Below, piece after piece: positions 1 to 7,345 of a stretch of 23,116 nucleotides of DNA. The DNA is from a virus. Position 1 is the stretch's first letter. Every line of letters starts with the position of its first letter. The DNA lies in IMG/VR virus record IMGVR_UViG_3300022746_000053, positions 1-23,116 of that record; one strand, written 5' to 3'. The translations under genes were made by a program, and so were the position numbers. Under the pieces are notes generated by a model, which had not been told where the DNA came from, did not search any database, and was given only the letters and a program-made list of their open reading frames with translations.

Positions 1-22
1 AATGTCTGCTTTTGAAAACTCT

Positions 23-40
23 CTACCTTTGAGAAGGTAG
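23..40 (-). terminator. weak hairpin after the left minus-strand gene block
   Basis: A 7-bp perfect stem (CTACCTT pairing with AAGGTAG) with a 4-nt loop lies downstream of the last minus-strand gene. In the minus direction it is followed by AGAGTTTTC, a poor U-tract. It could be a weak terminator for the terminase-portal block or chance structure. Nothing else supportable is seen in bases 1-84. Confidence 0.25.
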
Positions 41-84
41 GTCCAGGTGCAGTTTGTGAGATTTGGCTATCCCATACTGACCAA

Positions 85-258
85 TCAAGCTGGTTGTCCG
101 CCACTTGGTGGAGCCTCCTCTCGAGCCGTCAATTCTTGTAACAGTGCTACACGATCTGTATCGGACTCGAAGGGGAAGCGAGCTAAATCCCATGCAACTG
201 GAGCCATATCAAATCCCAAAAACTCGAGGTTCTGCTCGAACTTCTGTAGAACTTTCAT
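85..258 (-). CDS. small hypothetical protein (57 aa)
   Basis: Not a family I recognise. The ATG at 258 overlaps the stop of the preceding gene in an ATGA arrangement, which suggests translational coupling, and GGAG lies about 10 nt upstream. The product is 57 residues, with a hydrophobic and acidic N-terminal half (starts MKVLQKFEQNLEFLGFDMA), an aspartate/leucine-rich middle and a Pro/Gly tail. It has no membrane segment and no cysteines. As the last readable gene of the terminase-portal block it is probably a small virion or assembly protein, but this rests only on position. A plus-strand ORF over the same bases has no ribosome site and is ignored. Confidence 0.6.
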   Translation of the reverse strand: MKVLQKFEQNLEFLGFDMAPVAWDLARFPFESDTDRVALLQELTAREEAPPSGGQPA

Positions 259-674
259 TGAGTTTGACTCCGTAGATAATTAACAAATGCTTTCATTGTT
301 CCACTTGATTGTGGCGAATCCGCAAACTTAGCCATTAATGGCATGTACTTAGCAAGAACTGAAAGATCTTGCAGTTGAGTATCAATAGGTGATTTCAATC
401 CAAGGATTTCACTACCTGGTCCTGGACCAACATCGACACCAGCAGTAACTGGTTCATCTGGTCGCATGCTTGGAGCATGCAAAGGAATAACACTTCCTAA
501 TGGATTTCCAGCTTTAGCCATAGGAGCAGCTTGCTCTTGACCCATAAATGCCTGTTGCTCACCATAAGCAGGGTTAGGCAAACGCTTTATCCCCTGCTTT
601 GGTGGAAGGTCAGTACGCTTAGTCAGCTTACCTGGTCCAGCAACCGCTCCAGGGTTTGGTTGCATCAATGACAT
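255..674 (-). CDS. hypothetical virion-block protein (139 aa)
   Basis: Function unknown. The 139-residue protein is rich in Pro, Gly, Gln and Ala in its first 95 residues (low complexity, probably disordered). It ends in a more ordered segment of about 45 residues (around SPIDTQLQDLSVLAKYMPLM) that could form helices. The ATG at 674 has AGGT 6-9 nt upstream; a second ATG three codons in is an alternative start. It lies between the LysM protein gene (7 nt upstream) and the 57-aa gene (4-nt overlap), downstream of terminase and portal. A disordered N-terminus with a helical tail would suit a scaffold or head-associated protein, but I see no diagnostic motif, so this is positional inference only. 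Confidence 0.7.
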   Translation of the reverse strand: MSLMQPNPGAVAGPGKLTKRTDLPPKQGIKRLPNPAYGEQQAFMGQEQAAPMAKAGNPLGSVIPLHAPSMRPDEPVTAGVDVGPGPGSEILGLKSPIDTQLQDLSVLAKYMPLMAKFADSPQSSGTMKAFVNYLRSQTQ

Positions 675-681
675 AAGTTAC

Positions 682-2241
682 CTATTTCTGAATTGTAGGG
701 ATCTTGACCTTTGTTCCTGACCAGATCATGTTGCCTTGCTTATACTTGGCATTCTTTTTAAAGATTGGGTTTGCTGCGTGAATATCTGAAAGAGATACTC
801 CAGCTGCTTTTGCGATACCTGAAAGAGTATCGCCCTTAGTTACTACATATGTAGAACCTTGTGCTGGCTTGATGGTCGAACCACCTGCACCAACAGATGG
901 TGCTCCTGGCTTTGGTGTGTATGTCTTCTCAATCTTAGAAGAGCTTACGTGTGAACCTGGAAGTATTCCTGGCTTAGCAGCACGAGCAGCAGCAATTGCT
1001 TTATTCTTTTTAGCTTGCGCTTTATCGATCTTTGCGTTGAGTTCATCCATACGTTCACGACGTGTCTTACCAATAAGACCAAATGTAGACAATGATGCAA
1101 GTGTTGAAGCATCTGCCTTCATAGACTCAAGAGGATTCTTGTTGCTACCCATGTTCTTATACTTAGGTGCTTTACCCTGAAGAGCTGCAAGCTTATTTTC
1201 AAGACGTTGAATTTCTTTAAAGTCTTTTTCGCTTGAACCCTTAACAGCAGATACTGCTTCTGCTGCAAGACCACCATAGAGACCAGCTTTGCCAATACCC
1301 TTTAGTCGTCCAAAGCGTCCAGCTTTAGCTGCTGCGCCCTTTACTGCATCTGCTTCTTTTACTGCAACTTCTTTACCCTTTGCTGCCACAGTTCCTTTTG
1401 CACGAACTGCTACATCTGTTCCAGTTGCCTTGGTTGCAGTTGCTTTTCCTTGAGCAATACGCATTGCTTCGCCCTTTGGAATACCGCGCTTGACCGCATC
1501 CTTGTAAGTTGCTACCTGATCTGCTGTTTTAAGTTCTCCACCTTCGGCAATACCTGCACCTGTCTTGGTCACCTTTGGCTTATTAACCTTTGGCTTTGCC
1601 AAAGATTCTGTTGCCTTTGCAGTTGGCTTACCTGCAGCTTTTTCCTGTGCAAATAAAGCCTTATTAAGTGCAGACTTTGGCTTTACACCTTGCTTAATAA
1701 GTTCGTCATAACGAGCTTGACCAGCAGCATTAAGTTCTTTACCTGCTGCATAGCCTTTAGTTGCAGGCTTGACAGAAGGTTTTGCAGCTGTTTCCGCAAC
1801 AGGTTTTGTCGCTTTCGGTGCTGTAGCCTTTGTCTTTGCTGCTTTCGCAGGAGCAGCTTTCGCTGCAGATTTTGCTGGTGTTGATGGCACTTCTCCTAGA
1901 TCAAGAGGTGTTGCTGCTTTTCCGCCGTAAGTACCAAACTCTGCTCGCATCTTTGAACGGAATGCTTCACGTGCTTGGCGACCTTCACGGTCAAATCTTT
2001 CTGCTGCAGTCTCTGTTGGCTTGCCGACGTTAATTGACTTTCCATCTGGACCAGTAATGATTCCAGCACGTGATTCCTTGGATACTTCACGAAGTACTTG
2101 CTTGTCTTCAGCAGTTAACTTACCTGTGATGTCCTTACGACGTGCTTGAACCTTACCGTTAAACGCTGCCTTAGCATCAGCCTTGGCAGCCGAACGAGCC
2201 TGCTTAAACTTCTTTGGAGCTTTTGGTTTCTTGGCTGCCAT
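682..2241 (-). CDS. Lys/Ala-rich (histone H1-like) protein with C-terminal LysM domain
   Basis: The 519-residue protein is very rich in Lys and Ala. Residues about 1-300 contain repeated AK, KAA and TKP stretches like histone H1 tails. Two similar segments of about 25 residues occur near 170-200 (ARYDELIKQGVKPKSALNKA) and 235-260 (ATYKDAVKRGIPKGEAMRIA), suggesting an internal duplicated helical motif. A glycine-rich hydrophobic patch (GLYGGLAAEAVSAV) lies near 320, followed by a coiled-coil-like charged region. The last 50 residues are a clear LysM domain (starts YVVTKGDTLSGIAKAAGVSL), a peptidoglycan-binding module. The start at 2241 has AAGGAT about 6 nt upstream. It follows portal and a 51-aa basic gene. 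It could be a virion protein binding DNA through its tail and cell wall through LysM, or a head protein delivered with DNA; both are inference. Confidence 0.8.
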   Translation of the reverse strand: MAAKKPKAPKKFKQARSAAKADAKAAFNGKVQARRKDITGKLTAEDKQVLREVSKESRAGIITGPDGKSINVGKPTETAAERFDREGRQAREAFRSKMRAEFGTYGGKAATPLDLGEVPSTPAKSAAKAAPAKAAKTKATAPKATKPVAETAAKPSVKPATKGYAAGKELNAAGQARYDELIKQGVKPKSALNKALFAQEKAAGKPTAKATESLAKPKVNKPKVTKTGAGIAEGGELKTADQVATYKDAVKRGIPKGEAMRIAQGKATATKATGTDVAVRAKGTVAAKGKEVAVKEADAVKGAAAKAGRFGRLKGIGKAGLYGGLAAEAVSAVKGSSEKDFKEIQRLENKLAALQGKAPKYKNMGSNKNPLESMKADASTLASLSTFGLIGKTRRERMDELNAKIDKAQAKKNKAIAAARAAKPGILPGSHVSSSKIEKTYTPKPGAPSVGAGGSTIKPAQGSTYVVTKGDTLSGIAKAAGVSLSDIHAANPIFKKNAKYKQGNMIWSGTKVKIPTIQK

Positions 2242-2250
2242 GGTTATCCT

Positions 2251-2406
2251 TTACTTAAGCTTGTTTTTGTTTCCCTTGATACCCTTTGGGGTAAGTCCTT
2301 GCTTTACGTTTCCTGCGCCCATTGCCTTACCGCCAGGCTTTCCCTTTGGTACTACAGTTGTTGCGCCCATAATTGCCTTAGCTGGCTTTCCTTGCTTTCC
2401 GAACAT
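2251..2406 (-). CDS. very basic small protein (51 aa)
   Basis: A short gene read directly from the minus strand: ATG at 2404-2406, TAA at 2251-2253, with an excellent AAGGAG site 4-5 nt upstream of the ATG. The 51 residues are dominated by Lys and Gly (13 Lys; starts MFGKQGKPAKAIMGATTVV) with almost no acidic residues. It fills the gap between portal and the LysM protein, with 9-nt spacings on both sides. Its composition suggests binding nucleic acid or another polyanion, or a flexible linker protein inside the head. The family is unknown. Lys/Gly codon use matches its large basic neighbour, so it may have split from that gene. Confidence 0.75.
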   Translation of the reverse strand: MFGKQGKPAKAIMGATTVVPKGKPGGKAMGAGNVKQGLTPKGIKGNKNKLK

Positions 2407-2415
2407 TGTTTCTCC

Positions 2416-4200
2416 TTATGCTGGGATCTGGCGAGTTACTCTCGCCGATAGATTGGGGTTACCGCCACCTGTTAGACCAGCAAGAAGTTCTTGCATAGGA
2501 GGTCTACCCTGTGGCATTTGTGGTGCTTGTCCACCACCCATAGGTGGTTCACCTGGTAATCCAGGTGTTTCAGCTTCTGGTGCTTGTGCGCCAGGTGCTG
2601 GTGTGGGTGCTGGTTTTGGCTTGAACGCATTACTAACTGCATCCTCGAGCGGTACGCCCTTCTTGCGATCATTAATAACGCTAGCCATCTTTTCAACAAC
2701 TTGCATCGGATCTTGACCTTGCGAAACCATTTGTGGAATCGCAGCAGCAAGTTGAGATACAGAAGCCTTAAGGCTGTCACGCATCTCTTCGATGTCAATT
2801 GCCCGCTCTTCTTCTCCAGCGTTGAGCGAAATTGGAAGGTTGCGACGTAGCATGCCACGTGAAATCAACTTATCTCCACGAGCCTGCAAGCCCCATACCA
2901 AAGCACGGTTTGGATCTAGCCCTGCCATTAATCCGTATTCAACAGTAACACCGTAGTTACCGTTAATATCTGAAGATGGTTTGTACTTTAACTTGTAAGG
3001 TACGCCATTGGCAGTAGCTGAAACTTCCCGAGTTAATTCAGGGAAGTAAACTTCATCTGTTGCATAGCAAAGAGAAACAACCTGACCGATTGCTTCACCA
3101 AGGATAGACTGTGAAATCTTAACTTGTGAATCGTATCCAGCCATCAAAGCCTTTACGCCTTGACCTGTAACTACTGATCCTTCCGCTTGACCCGCACGTG
3201 CTTGAGGGAAGCGTGTTCCAAGTTTCATTTCATCTGCTAGAACGTTGTTCTCTGCAAATGCAAATTGTGGTACATCGAGATTTACACGACGAATCTTTTC
3301 AGGGCTGTTTGAACGAATGACACTATCAGGACCGACGGTAAGCTGAGTAACATCAGTAGGCAGTGCAAGAGGAGCTTCAACAGATTTCTGAACTGCTTCC
3401 ATCGTAAGGAGCGCAAGACGTGCTTTTGCTGCGTAGACTGGAAGGACGTCGTCGAATTGTCCGCGTTGCTCGCCGTCAAGCGAAGGACGGAAAGCAATCG
3501 CAACTGGGACTTTACCGAGTTTGTTTGGTGTTGAGGCAAGGACTGCTCCGTTACGTTCTGGTAAAAATAAAACGGTCTTGTCTTTGTCAATCCAACGAAC
3601 TACCTGAAGTAGTGAGTTGTTGTCAGTGCGCTGACCGAATGTAGATGTCTGAAGAATTTGATCTGCTACTTCGGGGAAGCTAGCAGCAAGATCGCCAGCC
3701 TTACGGTGATATAGACGAGCGTAGGTGTTTACAACACCAAAGCGATCAATATCAAAGTAAGCACCCATTGAATTCTCAACATGGATGTGTGGTCTTTTTT
3801 CTTTAAAGTTTGGTTCGACACGTAGTGGGACGAAACCGTAAGTGATCAACTGATCTGCGCCACGCAGAAGCTCCGTACCAAGGCGTGAAGCTGCAACATA
3901 ATAGTTGGCAATCTTTGTACGCTTGTCGGCTTTGGTACGCTGGTTGTCATCTAGTGATGAATCGCCAGCAGCTGTAATGGTAGGAAGAACGCCAATTTGC
4001 TCAGAGAGATCTCGAGCCACAACGTCGATGAGGTTGGCAACGATAGGACGCGACCAAACACCTTCTGGAAATAGACCAGGAAAGACTTGCTCTGCTGCTC
4101 CCGCTCTTACAAGCGAAACCTCGCGCATGCGCTTATCGCGCTCGGCATTGCGGACTTTCAAAGCCTCAAATGCTACTACTAGTTCTTTCATTAATTTCAC
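2416..4200 (-). CDS. phage portal protein
   Basis: The portal forms the dodecameric ring at one capsid vertex through which DNA enters and leaves. The 594-residue product matches the size of actinophage portals and lies directly after the terminase large subunit, the canonical order. Its layout is portal-like: an acidic/basic helical N-terminus, a central region including LGTRFPQARAGQAEGSVVTG and ALMAGYDSQVKISQSILGEA, and a disordered Pro/Gly/Gln-rich C-terminal tail of about 70 residues. The start is GTG at 4198-4200, sharing a GTGA overlap with the terminase stop, which implies coupled translation; the ATG three codons later is the alternative. The call rests on position, length and overall sequence character rather than a single motif. 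Confidence 0.85.
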   Translation of the reverse strand: MKLMKELVVAFEALKVRNAERDKRMREVSLVRAGAAEQVFPGLFPEGVWSRPIVANLIDVVARDLSEQIGVLPTITAAGDSSLDDNQRTKADKRTKIANYYVAASRLGTELLRGADQLITYGFVPLRVEPNFKEKRPHIHVENSMGAYFDIDRFGVVNTYARLYHRKAGDLAASFPEVADQILQTSTFGQRTDNNSLLQVVRWIDKDKTVLFLPERNGAVLASTPNKLGKVPVAIAFRPSLDGEQRGQFDDVLPVYAAKARLALLTMEAVQKSVEAPLALPTDVTQLTVGPDSVIRSNSPEKIRRVNLDVPQFAFAENNVLADEMKLGTRFPQARAGQAEGSVVTGQGVKALMAGYDSQVKISQSILGEAIGQVVSLCYATDEVYFPELTREVSATANGVPYKLKYKPSSDINGNYGVTVEYGLMAGLDPNRALVWGLQARGDKLISRGMLRRNLPISLNAGEEERAIDIEEMRDSLKASVSQLAAAIPQMVSQGQDPMQVVEKMASVINDRKKGVPLEDAVSNAFKPKPAPTPAPGAQAPEAETPGLPGEPPMGGGQAPQMPQGRPPMQELLAGLTGGGNPNLSARVTRQIPA

Positions 4201-6086
4201 AATCTCACAGTATGCTGCGCTGCAGCAAGGTCATCTAGGTTGATGATGTATCTGCTTTCCATATCACCACGTGTTGTGTATTGGTGACTTAGGAAGTTAG
4301 GTACATTGGTTGAAGTCAAGAGAGTTTCTCGAGCTACAATCTCGCAGAACCAAAGTGCCATAACGGCGTCCATCTTTAGTTTCTTGCCTTGTACTCCTGG
4401 TTGCCAGGTGACAAGTTGCTCAATAAGTTTCTTGACGTGTTCGTTCTTTGAAGAATCTGGCAACTCGATTAAGTTGTCGCCAGCGTGTTTAAAATTGTTC
4501 ATGACTCCATCACGCTTGGTGATTGAGCCAAACAACGGTGCGAGTGAGGCTACGCCGAACTCGGGATCTTGCTTATTGTTTCCTGTGTAGTGAGGTCGAT
4601 AGTTGATACCTCTGGTCGACAGGAAGTTACGAATCTCTTCGTCTTGCGTTAAGAAAAGCTGAAAGGCGTTGCTCTCTACAATAACCGTTTGAGGTTTGTA
4701 GGCGTCTGTCCATTCCTTGATAAGAGTGCGGATAGCTGCAGGTGTAGGAGCCGTCATGATGTGAACATCCATGATGTAGCGTTTATGTGTTCTGCGATCT
4801 ACCGCGTAAGCAACAGCTGCCGTATCACCAGACATCGCTGGGTCGATACCAATAATCCTATAGAAACTCTGGGAGTTGTCAGGATGACCTGCTGCGCCTG
4901 CAATCAAAGCACCCGACTTTCTCATTCCGTTTACTGCGCCTCTGACGCACATCGGGTCGAAGATTGCATTCTCCGCAATATCGAGGTTCTGGTAAACCAG
5001 TGACCACTTAGATGGTCCAGCCTCGTTTCGGACAGCAGCAAGACGCTGTCCTGTCCATCGATCATACATTCCATTCTCATCTGGCACGTCAGTGTCAGTG
5101 AGTGGGACTGTAGTTTTCGCCCAGAGAGTTTTCCAATCCTCTGGTTCGTCAGCGTACTCAAGTACTGCTGGCATGGACAAATATGACCAAGGCAATATGC
5201 CGTCGGTGTAATGCTGTGGGTTGCGGAGTTCTTTGTATAAGTCAACCGCAGCAACGCGAGTACCAACTACCAAGAGTTGACCACCGCCAGGTGGGAGACG
5301 AGAAGCAACTTCCTGTCTGATCCATTCCTGCTGCTTAGCCCACTCTCCCGCATTAGAGAGAGTGACGACGTCATCGAGGACGATGAGGTCTGCACGGTTT
5401 CCGTAAACCTGCCCACCCATACCGATCGCTTCGATCGTTGGGTCTTTGGCATCTGAATCTCTGGTGTCTCCACCAAGATAAACCTTGTTGGCTGACCATT
5501 GGTCAGCGGTTGCTTTGTAGCCATCTACAGGACCGAAGGCGACCTGAAGGTCTGCATACCTAGGGTGAGTTAATCGCTGCTTGATAGCGTAGAGAAACTT
5601 CTTAGCCTGCTCTTGCGTCTTGGAAATAACCATGACGTTGATGTTGGGATTCTTTACAATGCGGTAGGTCACATAGTTAATCGTGATCGTCATTGTCTTG
5701 GCGTGGTTCGGTGGAACGTTTACCAAGAGGCGGGACAAGCCCGCCGACCCTTTTTCATAAACCATTGAATCGTGTAACCAGGAAGGATCTCTGCCTTCCA
5801 ACATATCGACCACGTTCATCATATGAGGGGGTACGACCGTACCAAGGTACTTTTCCGAGAACTCAGCAAAATCAGACAAATTAGACCGAGCCTCATCGGC
5901 GAGGTCTTGTGTTCTAAATCGAGCGTTATCTACCAAAGCTGAGAAGCCTTGAGCTTCTCGGCGTTGTGTGTCGTACCAGGAGCGAGAGCGACCAACAACC
6001 TTTAATGCGTCAGCAATAGTGCGCCCTTGGCGCACCAGGTTGATCAGTTCCTTTCTGGCTTCCTCTGGTGATAATTGTCTTTCCAA
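4197..6086 (-). CDS. terL: terminase large subunit (ATPase-nuclease)
   Basis: This motor packages DNA into the prohead and cuts the genome. Visible parts, numbered from the chosen start: an N-terminal helix-turn-helix-like segment (about 15-45), a P-loop variant PPNHAKTM (125-132), Walker B DLIVLDD (233-239), a coupling motif LLVVGTR (271-277), and an RNase H-like nuclease with IGIDPA (Asp about 414), VIVES (Glu about 470) and KMDAVMAL (Asp about 572). Length is about 629 residues. I chose TTG at 6084-6086 because GGAGG sits 4 nt upstream; the frame stays open to a GTG at 6138-6140 (18 residues longer), which lacks a good ribosome site. No separate small terminase gene is visible next to it; the N-terminal HTH may do part of that job (inference). 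Confidence 0.93.
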   Translation of the reverse strand: MERQLSPEEARKELINLVRQGRTIADALKVVGRSRSWYDTQRREAQGFSALVDNARFRTQDLADEARSNLSDFAEFSEKYLGTVVPPHMMNVVDMLEGRDPSWLHDSMVYEKGSAGLSRLLVNVPPNHAKTMTITINYVTYRIVKNPNINVMVISKTQEQAKKFLYAIKQRLTHPRYADLQVAFGPVDGYKATADQWSANKVYLGGDTRDSDAKDPTIEAIGMGGQVYGNRADLIVLDDVVTLSNAGEWAKQQEWIRQEVASRLPPGGGQLLVVGTRVAAVDLYKELRNPQHYTDGILPWSYLSMPAVLEYADEPEDWKTLWAKTTVPLTDTDVPDENGMYDRWTGQRLAAVRNEAGPSKWSLVYQNLDIAENAIFDPMCVRGAVNGMRKSGALIAGAAGHPDNSQSFYRIIGIDPAMSGDTAAVAYAVDRRTHKRYIMDVHIMTAPTPAAIRTLIKEWTDAYKPQTVIVESNAFQLFLTQDEEIRNFLSTRGINYRPHYTGNNKQDPEFGVASLAPLFGSITKRDGVMNNFKHAGDNLIELPDSSKNEHVKKLIEQLVTWQPGVQGKKLKMDAVMALWFCEIVARETLLTSTNVPNFLSHQYTTRGDMESRYIINLDDLAAAQHTVRL

Positions 6087-6161
6087 CGTTCCTCCAGTGG
6101 CTGTAGGGGTCCACAGGGGTCTGGACAGAAGTATCCCCACTTATGCATATAAGTTCTTTAT

Positions 6162-6180
6162 AGCGGGCATTAAGCCCGCT
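6162..6180. repeat. perfect 7-bp hairpin in terminase leader
   Basis: AGCGGGC and GCCCGCT pair around a 5-nt ATTAA loop. On the plus strand it is preceded by GTTCTTTATAGC, the same 12-mer that precedes the hairpin at 9406-9424. There is no U-tract after it on either strand strong enough for a terminator. On the minus strand it would sit in the terminase leader. Confidence 0.5.
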
Positions 6181-6327
6181 TTATCGGCTCAGTGGAACTT
6201 CGCCGTTACACTTATATAGGGGTCTAGAGCGTCGGCGTGTTTCAAGAGCAAATTAAAACTTTTTTTCTTGGTTATATAAAAGTGCTGGTCAGACTGGTTT
6301 TCTGGTGAAAATAATTTAGCTGATAGT

Positions 6328-6365
6328 GGGGGGCGGAGGGGGGGTGGGGCTAAACATGCTGGGGG
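6328..6365 (+). other. G-run cluster, possible G-quadruplex
   Basis: Runs of 6, 7, 4 and 5 consecutive G occur within 38 bases (6328-6333, 6338-6344, 6346-6349, 6361-6365), separated by short non-G stretches and one 11-nt loop. The 7-G run could supply two G3 tracts, so a four-tract quadruplex is possible with short loops. The minus strand is a matching polypyrimidine tract. It is unlike anything else in the window and lies between terminators and the terminase gene. Confidence 0.5.
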
Positions 6366-6384
6366 TCGATAGGGCTGCGGACAC

Positions 6385-6412
6385 AAAAAAAAGGGCAGGG
6401 TTTCCCCCGCCC
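6385..6412 (-). terminator. strong rho-independent terminator
   Basis: On the minus strand GGGCGGGG pairs with CCCTGCCC (8 bp, one G-U wobble) around a GAAA tetraloop and is followed at once by eight T. This is a textbook intrinsic terminator. It stops transcription coming from the 6490-6756 gene before it reaches the terminase block, and backs up the hairpin at 6443-6475. Confidence 0.88.
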
Positions 6413-6442
6413 GCGCCCGCGCATGATGCGTCTGGGCATGGC

Positions 6443-6475
6443 AAAACCCCCGCAACTCTCACCTGAGCGCGGGGG
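6443..6475 (-). terminator. rho-independent terminator of the 88-aa gene
   Basis: On the minus strand CCCCCGC and GCGCTC/GAG elements fold into a GC-rich stem (7 bp outer stem of CCCCCGC with GCGGGGG, plus a 3-bp inner stem) followed by TTTTG. It begins about 15 nt after the stop codon of the 6490-6756 gene. With the second terminator at 6385-6412 it forms a tandem pair. Confidence 0.7.
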
Positions 6476-6489
6476 CTTGCTGAACTATC

Positions 6490-6756
6490 TTATAGCGAAA
6501 TCCTCTTCATAACTACGCGGAGCGTGTCGCCTACGATAGCGAACTCAACCACGCCACGATTCTCCACGCGGTCGAACACGATACCTACGCGACCCTTGCT
6601 AAGCGGAACCAAGTCGCCTAACTGTGCTTCGCGCAATGGAACCAACTCGAAGTCAGGCACGTGATTCAGGCTAGGCACGTTGTAAAACGCTTTCACCTCT
6701 TGCACCTCTGCCTGTAGGTCAACGAGTAAATCATCCTTTGTCCATGCTGTGTTCAT
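6490..6756 (-). CDS. hypothetical protein (88 aa), monocistronic
   Basis: Family not recognised. The 88 residues begin MNTAWTKDDLLVDLQAEVQE. The N-terminal 40 residues look helical and acidic; residues about 45-88 are beta-rich (LGDLVPLSKGRVGIVFDRVE and EFAIVGDTLRVVMKR), consistent with a small beta-barrel, though this is guesswork from alternating hydrophobics. The ATG at 6754-6756 has AAAGGATG about 7-9 nt upstream. It stands alone, with its own strong promoter (6807-6835) and two terminators downstream, and is divergent from the plus-strand accessory arm. That insulated arrangement suits an early or constitutively expressed gene such as a regulator, but no DNA-binding motif is apparent. 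Confidence 0.75.
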   Translation of the reverse strand: MNTAWTKDDLLVDLQAEVQEVKAFYNVPSLNHVPDFELVPLREAQLGDLVPLSKGRVGIVFDRVENRGVVEFAIVGDTLRVVMKRISL

Positions 6757-6806
6757 CTTGCTTCATCCTTTCGTTCAAGCCGAGACCACCTCGACCGACA
6801 AGGAGA

Positions 6807-6835
6807 ATCATCTCATACCTCGAGCCGAATGTCAA
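6807..6835 (-). promoter_or_regulatory. sigma70-type promoter for the 88-aa gene
   Basis: On the minus strand a perfect TTGACA (6835-6830) is followed after 17 bp by GATGAT (6812-6807), a 4-of-6 match to TATAAT. Transcription would start near 6800, giving a leader of roughly 45 nt before the ATG at 6756. This is the best vegetative-type promoter I found in the window. Confidence 0.65.
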
Positions 6836-7027
6836 ATCTTGAGCGTAAATCCTCGGTGAGTCGGCACACCTTGAGCCTGCGGGTACGGCATGCCATGTCC
6901 GCCCCGCTACGTGGCGTGTATGCCCTATAGCGGGCATCACGCAGGGCGTAACGCTTGGGCTATGGGCTACGCAGATGGGCAAGTTGCAGCTCGCGCATGA
7001 TCCGCACACACCTGTCTTTTCTTTGAT

Positions 7028-7046
7028 AACAAATCGAAGATTTGTT
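7028..7046. repeat. perfect 8-bp hairpin with GAA triloop
   Basis: AACAAATC and GATTTGTT pair around a 3-nt GAA loop closed by C-G. It lies 54 bp before the first plus-strand gene. On the plus strand it is followed by TTG, not a proper U-tract, so terminator function is doubtful. It belongs to the set of short leader hairpins described in the findings. Confidence 0.55.
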
Positions 7047-7099
7047 TTGAATAATGTCGCCGAAATCGGAAAGTCCGAAAGGCAGAAAGCAGGATAACC

Positions 7100-7345
7100 A
7101 TGAGAACAGTTGAAACTAAGACACTGACAGCAGTCGTGAAGAACGGCGTTGTCCACGTATCCAAGCCAGATGACAAGCGCATCTTCGCCAAGGTACGCAT
7201 CACTACTAACACCGCTAAATCTTCGAAGAAGATTGAGCAGATTCTATCAGCATTCAAGGCTTACCCAAACTTCGCGCTCATCTCGAGCGAGATTGCAAAG
7301 GTTGAGCCAAAGGCTTACCTCACTCTGAAGGGAGGTGTCGCCTAA
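7100..7345 (+). CDS. hypothetical protein (81 aa)
   Basis: The first gene of the plus-strand accessory arm encodes 81 residues, with no recognised family. It is basic and contains many Lys, Thr and Val (starts MRTVETKTLTAVVKNGVVHV), with predicted beta strands at the N-terminus and a helix around KKIEQILSAFKAY. There are no cysteines or membrane segments. The ATG at 7100 has AGGA about 6 nt upstream. Its stop shares TAATG with the start of the following 37-aa gene, so the two are translationally coupled. It is preceded by the divergent control region and is probably transcribed early. Its small, basic character would allow nucleic acid binding, but that is only a guess. Confidence 0.75.
   Translation: MRTVETKTLTAVVKNGVVHVSKPDDKRIFAKVRITTNTAKSSKKIEQILSAFKAYPNFALISSEIAKVEPKAYLTLKGGVA

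Larger units (their letters stand above)
6087..6489. other. gene-free segment upstream of terminase
   Basis: About 400 bp with no credible gene. It contains a perfect hairpin at 6162-6180, an AT-rich stretch (about 6250-6295), a cluster of long G runs on the plus strand (6328-6365) and two minus-strand terminators (6385-6412, 6443-6475). A minus-strand ORF at 6189-6455 crosses one terminator and has no ribosome site. Lying immediately upstream of the terminase gene, this is where a cos or pac site would be expected, but no defined end is visible. The terminase block must have its own promoter here or be read from another site; I could not fix a convincing -35/-10 pair. Confidence 0.6.
6757..7099. 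other. divergent intergenic control region
   Basis: This 343-bp gap separates the minus-strand 88-aa gene from the first plus-strand accessory gene. It holds the minus promoter at 6807-6835, a palindrome ATGCCC-TATAGC-GGGCAT at 6920-6937, and the hairpin at 7028-7046. A GC-rich central part (about 6880-7000) has several GGGC/GCCC inverted pieces. Plus-strand promoter elements for the 7100 gene must lie here, but I see only weak candidates (a TTGATA near 7023 with imperfect -10 choices). Long minus ORFs crossing it lack ribosome sites. Confidence 0.55.

Noticed and set aside
1-84. Possible tRNA at the left edge because of an AGCCAA-like segment and a 7-bp stem
   Set aside because: No acceptor stem, no TTCGA-type T loop and the loop sizes do not fit a cloverleaf.
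47-283. Plus-strand ORF at the left edge
   Set aside because: It is the antisense shadow of the 57-aa minus gene, whose start is coupled to its neighbour; it lacks a ribosome site.
6189-6455. Minus-strand ORF of 88 codons between terminase and the 88-aa gene
   Set aside because: It runs through a strong terminator hairpin and T-tract, has low-complexity Pro/Arg content from the G/C runs, and has no ribosome site.
6731-7257. Overlapping minus-strand ORFs in the divergent intergenic region
   Set aside because: They overlap the 88-aa gene or run into the plus-strand 81-aa gene, lack ribosome sites and have Cys/His-rich shadow-like composition.
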